DNA of 64,000 bases from an uncultured Flavobacteriales bacterium (GTDB taxonomy: Bacteria; Bacteroidota; Bacteroidia; Flavobacteriales_G; Salibacteraceae), in contig CAJQLE010000005.1 of assembly GCA_905479105.1 (NCBI GenBank), positions 235,733 to 299,732 of the forward strand, given 5' to 3'. The notes under the pieces were generated by a model. The model was not told the origin of the DNA. It ran no database searches and saw only the letters and a program-made list of their open reading frames with translations. Shown piece after piece: positions 35,482 through 42,835 of this stretch (within the stretch, counting starts at the first letter, position 1; every line of letters begins with the position of its first letter). The translations under genes were made by a program, and so were the position numbers.

Positions 35482-35515
35482 AAAAAACAAGCCCCGCTTC
35501 GGAAAACGGGGCTTG
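35482..35515 (-). terminator. Terminator-like hairpin facing the minus strand, no known gene upstream
   Basis: Stem CAAGCCCCG with CGGGGCTTG around a 10-base loop at 35488-35515. On the minus strand it is followed by TTTTTT (35487-35482), while the plus strand has no T-run. No minus-strand gene lies between it and smpB, so it would end either an unannotated transcript or antisense read-through. See the matching finding. Confidence 0.6.
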
Positions 35516-35648
35516 AGATTTAACTAACCTTACCTTAAGATAAATAACCTAAACCATAGACGCAAAAAAGTCAATTTCCGTTGGGGGGCTTTCATTTATG
35601 TAAGTCAGAATCAAAACGAGCTAAAATTTTATCAGCTTTGCATGGAGC

Positions 35649-36101
35649 ATGAAACAAGACATCTACATAAAGAATCGAAAAGCCAAATTTGAGTTTGAAC
35701 TTCTAGAAGACGTTGTAGCTGGCATAATGCTAACAGGAACAGAGATAAAAAGCATCAGAGAAGGTCAAGCAAGTATCAATGAAGCATTCTGTCAGTTTAT
35801 AGGACATGAGCTTTGGGTAATCAACATGAACATTGCCGTTTATAAGTTTGGGACTTATGCCAATCATGAACCCAAACGACCAAGAAAACTTCTTCTAGGG
35901 GCCCAAGAATTAAAAAAATGGCAAAAAAGGGTAAATGAGAAAGGGTTGACCATCGTTCCTACCGCACTATTCATCAATGAGAAAGGACTAGCAAAACTAA
36001 AGGTAACTCTTGCACACGGCAAGAAAACACATGATAAACGGGATAGTATAAAGGAAAAAGACACCAAGCGCCAGCTTGACCGATTGAAAAAGTCCTTTTA
36101 A
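35649..36101 (+). CDS. smpB: SsrA-binding protein
   Basis: A 150-residue protein of normal size. Motifs are YIKNRKAKFEFELLEDVVAG, LTGTEIKSIREGQASI, and the Lys/Arg-rich C-terminal tail (GKKTHDKRDSIKEKDTKRQ). SmpB binds tmRNA and delivers it to stalled ribosomes in trans-translation. tmRNA itself was not found in the window. The last four bases overlap the convergent lipoprotein gene. About 205 bases separate it from the tRNA, holding two hairpins and no other gene. Confidence 0.97.
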   Translation: MKQDIYIKNRKAKFEFELLEDVVAGIMLTGTEIKSIREGQASINEAFCQFIGHELWVINMNIAVYKFGTYANHEPKRPRKLLLGAQELKKWQKRVNEKGLTIVPTALFINEKGLAKLKVTLAHGKKTHDKRDSIKEKDTKRQLDRLKKSF

Positions 36102-36712
36102 TCTGTCTTCACAAACTTAATTTCAATCGATTCTGTTTGCTCTTCAAACGCACTTGTTTGAACAATGTCATACGTTAGCCAAAGCTCCTTGTTGGTTAAC
36201 CGATCGATATCATATACAAATGCGCTTGTGGTGTTGGAAATAACCGTAATATCAATATTTGATCCTTGATCAGTTCTTGTAGAGCTATTTTCTTCAGCGA
36301 AGAATGCCAATTTAGATTTAGATGGCGAATCATTCCCACCTGTAAATTCCCAAATTCCTTTTTCAATAGACGTCAATTTATATGCCTCAGATCCATTTAT
36401 TGAGTCTTCGGGAAAGTCTTCATTCTTAATGGATGAATACAAACCATCACCATCAAACACCATTTCCCACGAAAATGTCCTGGAATAGCTTAGACTATCA
36501 GAAGATTCATATACAAGGCCTAAAGTTGGGTCATAACTTATCGACCTAATATCTCCGAAACTAGCATTGAATTCATACGATTCGATTTCCCAAGTACCTG
36601 TCAATCTGTTTTTCCGAGTTCTCAAGCTCAGAGCCGGGTCGTTATCCCCCTTCTGACACGAGAGTGGAACGATCGAAAACAAAATCAATAGGTATATAAG
36701 CCAATTCTTCAT
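36098..36712 (-). CDS. Predicted lipoprotein, lipocalin-like
   Basis: A 204-residue protein with lipobox VPLSC at residues 15-19 (MKNWLIYLLILFSIVPLSC). The mature part begins with RLTGTWEIESYEFNA, the entry strand typical of lipocalin-like Bacteroidota lipoproteins, and continues as an all-beta region. No catalytic motif was recognised. It starts directly after the stop of the barrel gene at 36713, so the two are very likely one operon and may work together at the outer membrane. Confidence 0.65.
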   Translation of the reverse strand: MKNWLIYLLILFSIVPLSCQKGDNDPALSLRTRKNRLTGTWEIESYEFNASFGDIRSISYDPTLGLVYESSDSLSYSRTFSWEMVFDGDGLYSSIKNEDFPEDSINGSEAYKLTSIEKGIWEFTGGNDSPSKSKLAFFAEENSSTRTDQGSNIDITVISNTTSAFVYDIDRLTNKELWLTYDIVQTSAFEEQTESIEIKFVKTD

Positions 36713-37465
36713 TTAAAAGAAATATCCAAAAGTGATCTGAACCCTCGGGTCTACATAAAAATTCAAATTAGAGGTGCGTGTTGAGCTTAAATCTCGATCA
36801 ATGGTATTCGATCCAGTAACTGGCTCAAACTGCACTACCTCTTGCCTATCGCCTCCAGTAACGATGTTTGTCACACCAAGTCCGTACTCAACACCAAAGA
36901 ATAATTTTTCAGCAAAAAAGTAATTCATACCAAAACTTGCACGAGCTCCCAAAGTAAACCCTCCATCTTCTGTAATCGTTCTTACTACTCTTGATGTTCC
37001 AGTAGTATCTGTAACATTTGAGGTGCTTCCAATATTGTTTTTACCGATTACTCCAAATTCGGCATCAACTGCAACATAAGGATCTAACCTCTTCGTCCCT
37101 CTGATATGAAATTCTACTCCTGGACGGAAGGACATCATTGACCTAGAAGCAGTAGAGTCGAATTCAACTAAATCCTTACCAATACTATCCGTGCTCTGCT
37201 CGTTATAGCGATAAACATTTGGAGCTAAGCCCAATCTATAGGTCAATTTTTCGCTTTGCTTATATCTTAAAAGCAATGAATTAGAATTTAACAAATCCTG
37301 GTTGGGTGATACGGTAATTGAATTAATCAAACCTGAAACATTTAAAGTAACACCAAAGTCTTTTGCTTTTGGAAAGTATTTACTCGTTGAGTCAACCTCA
37401 GTTTGAGCATTCAAAGAATTAAATGAAAATAAAAAGGCTAAGAATGCGATAAAGAGGTTTTTCAT
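36713..37465 (-). CDS. Predicted outer-membrane beta-barrel protein
   Basis: About 250 residues from the ATG at 37465, which starts the signal peptide MKNLFIAFLAFLFSFNSLNA; a longer frame to 37501 adds 12 non-signal residues. Strand-like segments include YRLGLAPNVYRYNE, GVEFHIRGTKRLDPYVAVDA and FFGVEYGLGVTNIV, and the C-terminus VQITFGYFF is a classic barrel-insertion signal ending in Phe. Function is unknown. It is followed without gap by the lipoprotein gene. Confidence 0.7.
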   Translation of the reverse strand: MKNLFIAFLAFLFSFNSLNAQTEVDSTSKYFPKAKDFGVTLNVSGLINSITVSPNQDLLNSNSLLLRYKQSEKLTYRLGLAPNVYRYNEQSTDSIGKDLVEFDSTASRSMMSFRPGVEFHIRGTKRLDPYVAVDAEFGVIGKNNIGSTSNVTDTTGTSRVVRTITEDGGFTLGARASFGMNYFFAEKLFFGVEYGLGVTNIVTGGDRQEVVQFEPVTGSNTIDRDLSSTRTSNLNFYVDPRVQITFGYFF

Positions 37466-37510
37466 AAGTATAGATTTAAGTATGCAGAACGAATCATTCA
37501 TTGAATTATT

Positions 37511-38167
37511 TTAATCTCTGGTATCTGTGCGCTCCAGCATGGGAACAAATTGAAAATCACCATGGTTTGACACTTCAAACTCTGTCTCACTTACCTTGTC
37601 AAGAGACATCATATGTTGGACTCCATTAAACTCGCCCACTGGAATAACCATTCGACCACCGACCTTCAATTGATTTTTTAAATCTTCTGGAATATGGGGC
37701 GCTCCGCACGTAACCAATATTTTATCAAAAGGAGCAAACGCAGGCTTACCAGCATATCCATCGCCATAGTAACATCGGGCTTTATATCCCATCTCTTCGA
37801 GTAAGCTCTGACTTTTAGCGTGGAGCGCCTGTTGACGTTCAATCGTAAATATTTTCATTCCAAGTTTTGCCAAAACAGCGGTTTGGTAGCCGCTTCCTGT
37901 TCCTATTTCAAGGATTTTCTCTCTTTTCCTAGGGTTCAGTAAACTCGTTTGAAAAGCGACTGTATACGGTTGAGATATGGTTTGACCGGAACCTATTGGA
38001 AAAGCCTTATCCACATAAGCCATGTGCAAGAATGCAGTATCAAAAAAGAAAAGATGCCTTGGAATGTCCATCATTGCGTCCAAAACCAACTCATTATCAA
38101 TTCCTTTCAGTCGAAGCTCTTCAATAAGCTTCTTCCTCATCCCTTTGTGTTTTAGCGTATCTATCAT
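37511..38167 (-). CDS. pcm: Protein-L-isoaspartate O-methyltransferase
   Basis: A 218-residue class I SAM methyltransferase. The family motifs are MDIPRHLFF, IGSGQTISQPYTVAFQTSLL and the SAM loop ILEIGTGSGYQTAVLAKLG, with ILVTCGAPHIPEDLKNQLK further on. It methylates isoaspartyl residues in damaged proteins as the first step of their repair. The gene is monocistronic or first before the barrel-lipoprotein pair, from which it is separated by 45 bases. It is divergent from the oxidoreductase gene. Confidence 0.93.
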   Translation of the reverse strand: MIDTLKHKGMRKKLIEELRLKGIDNELVLDAMMDIPRHLFFFDTAFLHMAYVDKAFPIGSGQTISQPYTVAFQTSLLNPRKREKILEIGTGSGYQTAVLAKLGMKIFTIERQQALHAKSQSLLEEMGYKARCYYGDGYAGKPAFAPFDKILVTCGAPHIPEDLKNQLKVGGRMVIPVGEFNGVQHMMSLDKVSETEFEVSNHGDFQFVPMLERTDTRD

Positions 38168-38214
38168 CGTGGCTTCGAAATTATCTATTTCGACAATGGA
38201 ATGTTAAACGAATG

Positions 38215-38244
38215 TTGGATTGTTTATTGACAACTCAATATTTG
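38215..38244 (+). promoter_or_regulatory. Possible promoter of the Gfo/Idh/MocA gene
   Basis: TTG at 38215-38217, a 19-base spacer and AATATTTG at 38237-38244, which is one base from TAnnTTTG. It lies 21 bases before the ATG at 38266 and would leave the upstream ATG at 38212 outside the transcript. Confidence 0.4.
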
Positions 38245-38265
38245 AAAAGACCTTTGGAGCATTCT

Positions 38266-39261
38266 ATGAGTAAAATCCGATTAGGCATATTAGGAGCTGG
38301 CCACTTAGGCAAAATCCATCTTAAGCTTTCTTTAGAGCTAAAAACTGAATTTGATGTGATTGGTTTTTACGATCCTGATAAGGAGAAAGAAAAAGAAGCC
38401 ATTGAGCAATTCAATGTAAAAGCTTTTGACTCAATGGAAGCTTTAGTAGATGCTTCTGATGCAGTTAGCATTGTTACTCCAACTCTATCACATTATGAGT
38501 GTGCTACGTATGCGCTAAGAAACGGCAAACACATTTTCATAGAAAAACCCGTAACACACACCGTAGACGAAGCAAAGAAATTGGTGGATTTGGCTCATGA
38601 AGCCAAGGTAAAAGTTCAAGTTGGTCATATTGAACGATTTAACCCTGCTTTCGCGAGTGTAAAGGATCACTTCGACCAAGTAATGTTTGTTGAAACACAC
38701 CGCTTGTCTCAATTTAATCCTAGAGGTACCGATGTTTCTGTGGTTCTTGATTTAATGATCCATGACATTGACATTGTATTAAGTGTTGTAAAAGCCAACC
38801 TGAGAAAAACCAGCGCAAGTGGTGTTGCTGTAATTAGTGACACACCCGACATTTGTAATGCTCGCTTAGAGTTTGATAATGGCTGCGTAGCAAATCTCAC
38901 AGCCAGTCGTATCTCCTTGAAGAATATGAGAAAGTCTCGATTTTTTCAAAAAAACGCATACATCTCTGTTGACTTCCTTGAAAAAAAGTCAGAATTAGTG
39001 CGCCTAGAAGACGCCGATGCAAGCAATCCATTCGCCATAACAATTGATCCAGAAAACGGCAAGGAGCCTAAGCAGTTAAGCTTCGAAAAACCTGATATTC
39101 AAGATACTAACGCCTTACTAGAAGAACTTAAGGCTTTTGCAGAATCCATTAAAAACGACACTAAGCCTGTTGTAACTATTGAAGATGGCTACCAAGCTAT
39201 CCAAGTTGCCAACCAAATTCTTGAGCAACTTAGTTATTCGAATTCTATTTTCGCAGCCTAA
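38266..39261 (+). CDS. Gfo/Idh/MocA family oxidoreductase
   Basis: About 331 residues from the ATG at 38266, chosen because it directly precedes the Rossmann fold (KIRLGILGAGHLGKIHL); an ATG at 38212 would add 18 atypical residues. EKPVTHTVDEAKKLVDLAHE carries the conserved catalytic-site EKP motif. The enzyme should oxidise or reduce a sugar, often a nucleotide sugar, with NAD(P). Its position just before a lipoprotein and a sugar-phosphate transferase suggests a role in surface polysaccharide synthesis, but the substrate is not known. Confidence 0.85.
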   Translation: MSKIRLGILGAGHLGKIHLKLSLELKTEFDVIGFYDPDKEKEKEAIEQFNVKAFDSMEALVDASDAVSIVTPTLSHYECATYALRNGKHIFIEKPVTHTVDEAKKLVDLAHEAKVKVQVGHIERFNPAFASVKDHFDQVMFVETHRLSQFNPRGTDVSVVLDLMIHDIDIVLSVVKANLRKTSASGVAVISDTPDICNARLEFDNGCVANLTASRISLKNMRKSRFFQKNAYISVDFLEKKSELVRLEDADASNPFAITIDPENGKEPKQLSFEKPDIQDTNALLEELKAFAESIKNDTKPVVTIEDGYQAIQVANQILEQLSYSNSIFAA

Positions 39262-39333
39262 ATCTTGACTTGGATGTACTAAGAGCTAAAATCGCTCGTT
39301 TCATAAGTACCCGAACCCCTATTGAAGAAGTTG

Positions 39334-40233
39334 ATGAAGATAAAAGTCAATGTACTGAGTGTGATCATTGTTTCCATTTTTGGTCTTTGCTCGTGCAGTA
39401 TATTCGATAAAACCGAACCTACCCCTTCTTGGATAAGAATTGAAAGCATCGATCTTGTTGACAACCCTTCAGCTGATGAAGGCTCACTATCAAATGATAT
39501 CACAGATGCGTGGGTCTACATTGATGACAATATCATTGGAATATTTGAACTACCGGCTGATATTCCAATTTTGGAAGAAGGAAACCATCGTTTATTAGTT
39601 GGTCCAGGCATTAAAGTGTCGACCATTTCAACCTTGAGAGACAACTATATCTTCTATGGTGCCTATGAGAGGACTGTGAATCTAGTTCCTGGTGAAGTGT
39701 TAGAAATGGAGCCTGAAGTAATGTATAGGGATGAAGGAGTATCTTACTTGTACTATGTGGTAGAAGATTTCGAAGATAGTTTCATTGAGATGGGCGCTTT
39801 AGGCGGTAGTGACGCAAACATTGTAAGAACCACCAATCCAGCATATGTGTATGAAGGCAATGGATCCGGTATTGTGAATATCTCAGATTCTATAACCGCA
39901 GTTGCATTCAGAACATCTGAAAATATTGAATTCTCACTGAATGGAAAGGCTGTATACCTTGAAATTGATTACTATACTGAATTTGATTTAACGATAGGAC
40001 TTCATATTGACAACAGCCCATTGAGTCCTCAAACGTTAGACTACTTAACATTAAATGCATCTGACGATGGAGAGGTGAAGTGGCGCAAAGCCTATATCGC
40101 CTTGACCTCCATTCTAGATGTAGCAACCAACTTTAAGTTTGGATATGTTTACTTTATTCCGCAATTGGTTGAATCAAGTCCTAAAAATGGAATTGTACTC
40201 ATAGACAACGTCAAAATCATGAGCCAGCTTTGA
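39334..40233 (+). CDS. Predicted lipoprotein upstream of sugar transferase
   Basis: About 299 residues from the ATG at 39334 (a TTG at 39322 is also in frame). The lipobox is LCSC near residue 21 (VSIFGLCSCSIF). The mature part is beta-rich with ITDAWVYIDDNIIGIFELP and VEDFEDSF, the second half resembling a carbohydrate-binding jelly-roll (ending IVLIDNVKIMS). I do not recognise a named family. It overlaps the sugar transferase gene by four bases, so the two are translationally coupled; a role in polysaccharide export or anchoring is inference. Confidence 0.65.
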   Translation: MKIKVNVLSVIIVSIFGLCSCSIFDKTEPTPSWIRIESIDLVDNPSADEGSLSNDITDAWVYIDDNIIGIFELPADIPILEEGNHRLLVGPGIKVSTISTLRDNYIFYGAYERTVNLVPGEVLEMEPEVMYRDEGVSYLYYVVEDFEDSFIEMGALGGSDANIVRTTNPAYVYEGNGSGIVNISDSITAVAFRTSENIEFSLNGKAVYLEIDYYTEFDLTIGLHIDNSPLSPQTLDYLTLNASDDGEVKWRKAYIALTSILDVATNFKFGYVYFIPQLVESSPKNGIVLIDNVKIMSQL

Positions 40234-41642
40234 ATCAACGGCTACAAGTCATAAAATACATTCTTAGCGATGCCCTAGCTGCTGCATTGGCTTATTTAGC
40301 CGTATTCACTTTTCGGAAATTAGTCATTGAAACTCGTGTTTATGGTGACGTTTTGATCTTATTTGATCAAAAGTTCATCTTCAGTTTGGTAGCTATTATT
40401 GGCTTTTGGTTAATGCTTTATACCATAATTGGTGTATACAAAAACATATATAGAAGGTCTCGTTTAAAAGAATTCACCCAAACGTTTACCATAAGTTTAG
40501 TTGGGTCTATCTTCCTATTCTTTACGATCATTCTTGATGACTTTATCGATTCCTATAAAAGCTATTATTTTTCATTCGCGATCCTTTTCGGATTTCATTT
40601 CATACTCACCGAATTGGGGCGGTTCACTTTGTCCAGTATCACAGCAAACAGAATACACAATCGAATAATTGGCTTTAACACCTTGATCATAGGTAGCAAT
40701 GAGAATGCCCTTCAATTATTCGAAGAGTTGGAAGGCCAAAAAAAGTCATCAGGGTTTTTCGTCAAAGGATTTGTGCATATCAACGGAGGAAAGAACCATG
40801 CACTGCACGGTAAAGTTGATCATCTCGGTCACTTCAATGAAATTGAAGACGTCATCAAAAAGCATGAAATTGAGGACGTCATTATTGCCCTTGAATCCAA
40901 TGAACACGATAAAATCGGTCAAATATTAAACTCACTAGATGGCTTGGTATATAACATCAAGATCATTCCGAAGATGTATGATATTCTGAGTGGTCAAGTA
41001 AAAATGTCGTCCATTCTTGGAGCGCCTCTCATTGATATCAATCAGGAGATTATGCCCATTTGGCAACAATCATTCAAGCGGATCTTTGATGTTGTTCTTT
41101 CCATTTTCAGTCTCATATTGCTTGCTCCTCTGTTTACAATCATCGGAATCACTGTTAAGCTAGGGTCAAAAGGAAGGATCATTTACTCACACCAGCGCAT
41201 TGGAAAGAAAGGAAAACCGTTTATGATCTACAAGTTTCGATCGATGTATGAAAACGCAGAGCAAAATGGTCCTGCCCTATCCAGCGAAAATGATAGTCGT
41301 ATTACTCCCTTCGGAAAGTTCCTAAGGAGAAGTCGAATGGATGAATTACCCCAATTCTATAATGTATTGATTGGTGATATGAGCTTGGTAGGCCCAAGAC
41401 CAGAGCGTCAATTCTTCATAAATCAAATTGTAAAGCGTGCCCCACACTATAAGCATCTTCAAACCGTTCGTCCTGGAATAACATCTTGGGGACAGGTGAA
41501 GTATGGCTATGCTGAAAATGTAGATGAAATGATTGAACGACTAAAGTTTGACGTGCTTTACATCGAAAACATGTCGCTATTGGTAGATTTCAAAATATTG
41601 ATCTACACAGTTTTGATTGTTCTGCAAGGACGAGGAAAATAA
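40230..41642 (+). CDS. Polyprenyl-phosphate sugar phosphotransferase (WbaP/WcaJ-like)
   Basis: A 470-residue protein from a TTG start inside the upstream stop (CTTTGA). Four N-terminal helices are followed by a Rossmann-like central domain, and then the catalytic sugar-transferase domain: KRIFDVVLSIFSLILLAPLF, YKFRSM, RSRMDELPQFYNVLIGDMSL and VGPRPERQ. It transfers a hexose-1-phosphate from a nucleotide sugar to undecaprenyl phosphate to start a repeat unit. The window thus encodes two initiating enzymes, this one and the WecA-like one at 18618, suggesting two glycans. It ends at a bidirectional terminator. Confidence 0.92.
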   Translation: MNQRLQVIKYILSDALAAALAYLAVFTFRKLVIETRVYGDVLILFDQKFIFSLVAIIGFWLMLYTIIGVYKNIYRRSRLKEFTQTFTISLVGSIFLFFTIILDDFIDSYKSYYFSFAILFGFHFILTELGRFTLSSITANRIHNRIIGFNTLIIGSNENALQLFEELEGQKKSSGFFVKGFVHINGGKNHALHGKVDHLGHFNEIEDVIKKHEIEDVIIALESNEHDKIGQILNSLDGLVYNIKIIPKMYDILSGQVKMSSILGAPLIDINQEIMPIWQQSFKRIFDVVLSIFSLILLAPLFTIIGITVKLGSKGRIIYSHQRIGKKGKPFMIYKFRSMYENAEQNGPALSSENDSRITPFGKFLRRSRMDELPQFYNVLIGDMSLVGPRPERQFFINQIVKRAPHYKHLQTVRPGITSWGQVKYGYAENVDEMIERLKFDVLYIENMSLLVDFKILIYTVLIVLQGRGK

Positions 41643-41661
41643 ATCGAAAAGTATCACGCAT

Positions 41662-41692
41662 AAAAAAGCCTGAACATATATTCAGGCTTTTT
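41662..41692. terminator. Bidirectional Rho-independent terminator
   Basis: AAAAAGCCTGAA pairs with TTCAGGCTTTTT around a six-base loop. A-rich and T-rich flanks make it work on both strands, between the sugar transferase gene and the convergent siaC-like gene. Confidence 0.85.
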
Positions 41693-41714
41693 CTATTTCT
41701 AAAGATGAAATCTA

Positions 41715-42095
41715 TTACATCTCTTCCATTTCAATCATCTTGAAAGGAATATTGATAATCGCTTGATAATCTTCTCCTGCTTCGAGCATGTCCTCATCAT
41801 CCTCTTCGTAATGCCAATTGATAGTAATGGTTGTTTTACCATTAACAGACTCTAGTTTCTTGAAAACATCTAGAATACACTTAGATGAACTCGTGTTAAA
41901 GTATTCCAATTGAATATTCACCACGGTATCCGACTTCGAGTTATCGCCATAATTACCAATCCAATCCACAAGAGGCTTGTAGAATTCAACAGCGTTTTCA
42001 GGAATAGATCTTCCTTTTACTTCAAGAATACCTGACTCGGCATCGAAATTTACAGTTGGTGTTTTAGGCGTTCCTTCAATTTTGATTGGATCCAT
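41715..42095 (-). CDS. SiaC-like (DUF1987) phosphoprotein
   Basis: A 126-residue DUF1987 protein. LEYFNTSSSKCILDVFKKL contains T68 in the NTSS motif, the same motif and residue number as the phosphorylated Thr of Pseudomonas aeruginosa SiaC. TPTVNFDAESGILEVKGRSI and INWHYEEDDEDMLEAGEDY are further conserved stretches. In Pseudomonas, SiaC unphosphorylated activates the diguanylate cyclase SiaD and is switched off by the kinase SiaB. Here the gene follows a SiaB-like kinase gene, but no cyclase or PP2C phosphatase is nearby. Confidence 0.88.
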   Translation of the reverse strand: MDPIKIEGTPKTPTVNFDAESGILEVKGRSIPENAVEFYKPLVDWIGNYGDNSKSDTVVNIQLEYFNTSSSKCILDVFKKLESVNGKTTITINWHYEEDDEDMLEAGEDYQAIINIPFKMIEMEEM

Positions 42096-42126
42096 CTTGT
42101 TTCGTTTAGTTTAAGAGATTACAAGG

Positions 42127-42669
42127 TTATACTTTAATTTTCAAAATGTAAAGCCCGAAATAATCATTTACATCACTAAAATCATACTCGAGCTTATTAC
42201 CCGATTTTCTAGCAATGTCAATCATTCCCAAGCCTCCACCCCCATGAACGCTATATTTTCCGTTGTCCAAAACCTCCTTGTAGTGCGATCTAAGACCATC
42301 TTTATCAAGAGAATTGATTTTGTCAAGTTTCGCCTTCAAAGGAGCAATATTGTCTACTTCTATATAGTTAGCTGTCAAAACAGCGTATTCACTTTCTTTT
42401 CTTCCTAAAACAAAAGTGGCAGTTTTGCTTTCGACATCATTTCCATCTGCCATCGCATCTGTATGGTGATAAAGGTTCTGTAAACCTTCTACCAAGATAT
42501 TGTAAACTTTTCGCTGCTTTTTAAAGTCTTCCTCTGTCGCTTCAAGCTTTTGCTCCACTTCACCTAGTATACTACCAATGCGTTGCTCGTTGACCTCGCC
42601 ATGAAAATTCATGAGCACTTCGGAATCCGAAAACGTAGCTATAAAATCTGAAATAATCTTACTTTCCAA
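42127..42669 (-). CDS. SiaB-like protein kinase
   Basis: About 181 residues with a proposed TTG start at 42669 (ESKIISDFIATFSDSEVLMN); the open frame to 42726 runs past the promoter at 42692, and an ATG at 42612 would cut conserved residues. An N-box-like ILVEGLQNLYHHTDAM and the glycine-rich GGGGLGMIDIARKSG indicate the HATPase fold of SiaB kinases. It should phosphorylate the SiaC-like protein encoded next. They are separated by 31 bases. What the pair controls in a phylum that mostly lacks c-di-GMP signalling is unclear. Confidence 0.82.
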   Translation of the reverse strand: MESKIISDFIATFSDSEVLMNFHGEVNEQRIGSILGEVEQKLEATEEDFKKQRKVYNILVEGLQNLYHHTDAMADGNDVESKTATFVLGRKESEYAVLTANYIEVDNIAPLKAKLDKINSLDKDGLRSHYKEVLDNGKYSVHGGGGLGMIDIARKSGNKLEYDFSDVNDYFGLYILKIKV

Positions 42670-42691
42670 CAGTATCAATAATAGATTAAAG

Positions 42692-42717
42692 CAAATATAA
42701 CGGATAAAACAAATCAA
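42692..42717 (-). promoter_or_regulatory. Promoter of siaB-siaC-like operon
   Basis: On the minus strand TATATTTG (42699-42692) is an exact -7 box, with TTG at 42717-42715 upstream (spacer 15 bases, somewhat short). Transcription near 42686 would begin downstream of the longest ORF start at 42726, and supports the TTG start at 42669. Confidence 0.6.
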
Positions 42718-42772
42718 GAATATCAAACTGTTTTCAAACGTTTCATCATTCGATTGTTAGTTGGTCAAGAGT

Positions 42773-42807
42773 TTTGGTAAAAAACAGATTATCCTTTGCT
42801 ACTTTTG
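42773..42807 (+). promoter_or_regulatory. Promoter of the S46 peptidase gene
   Basis: TTTG at 42773-42776 and TACTTTTG at 42800-42807 with a 23-base spacer, which is at the long end of the usual range. It lies downstream of the first in-frame start at 42761, so it supports the ATG at 42836. Confidence 0.6.
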
Positions 42808-42835
42808 TCCTCCGAAAAAGAAAACACACAATAGA

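Noticed and set aside
42670..42726. Hydrophobic N-terminal extension of the SiaB-like kinase as a membrane anchor
   Set aside because: It overlaps an exact promoter box at 42692-42699, so it is probably untranslated upstream sequence.
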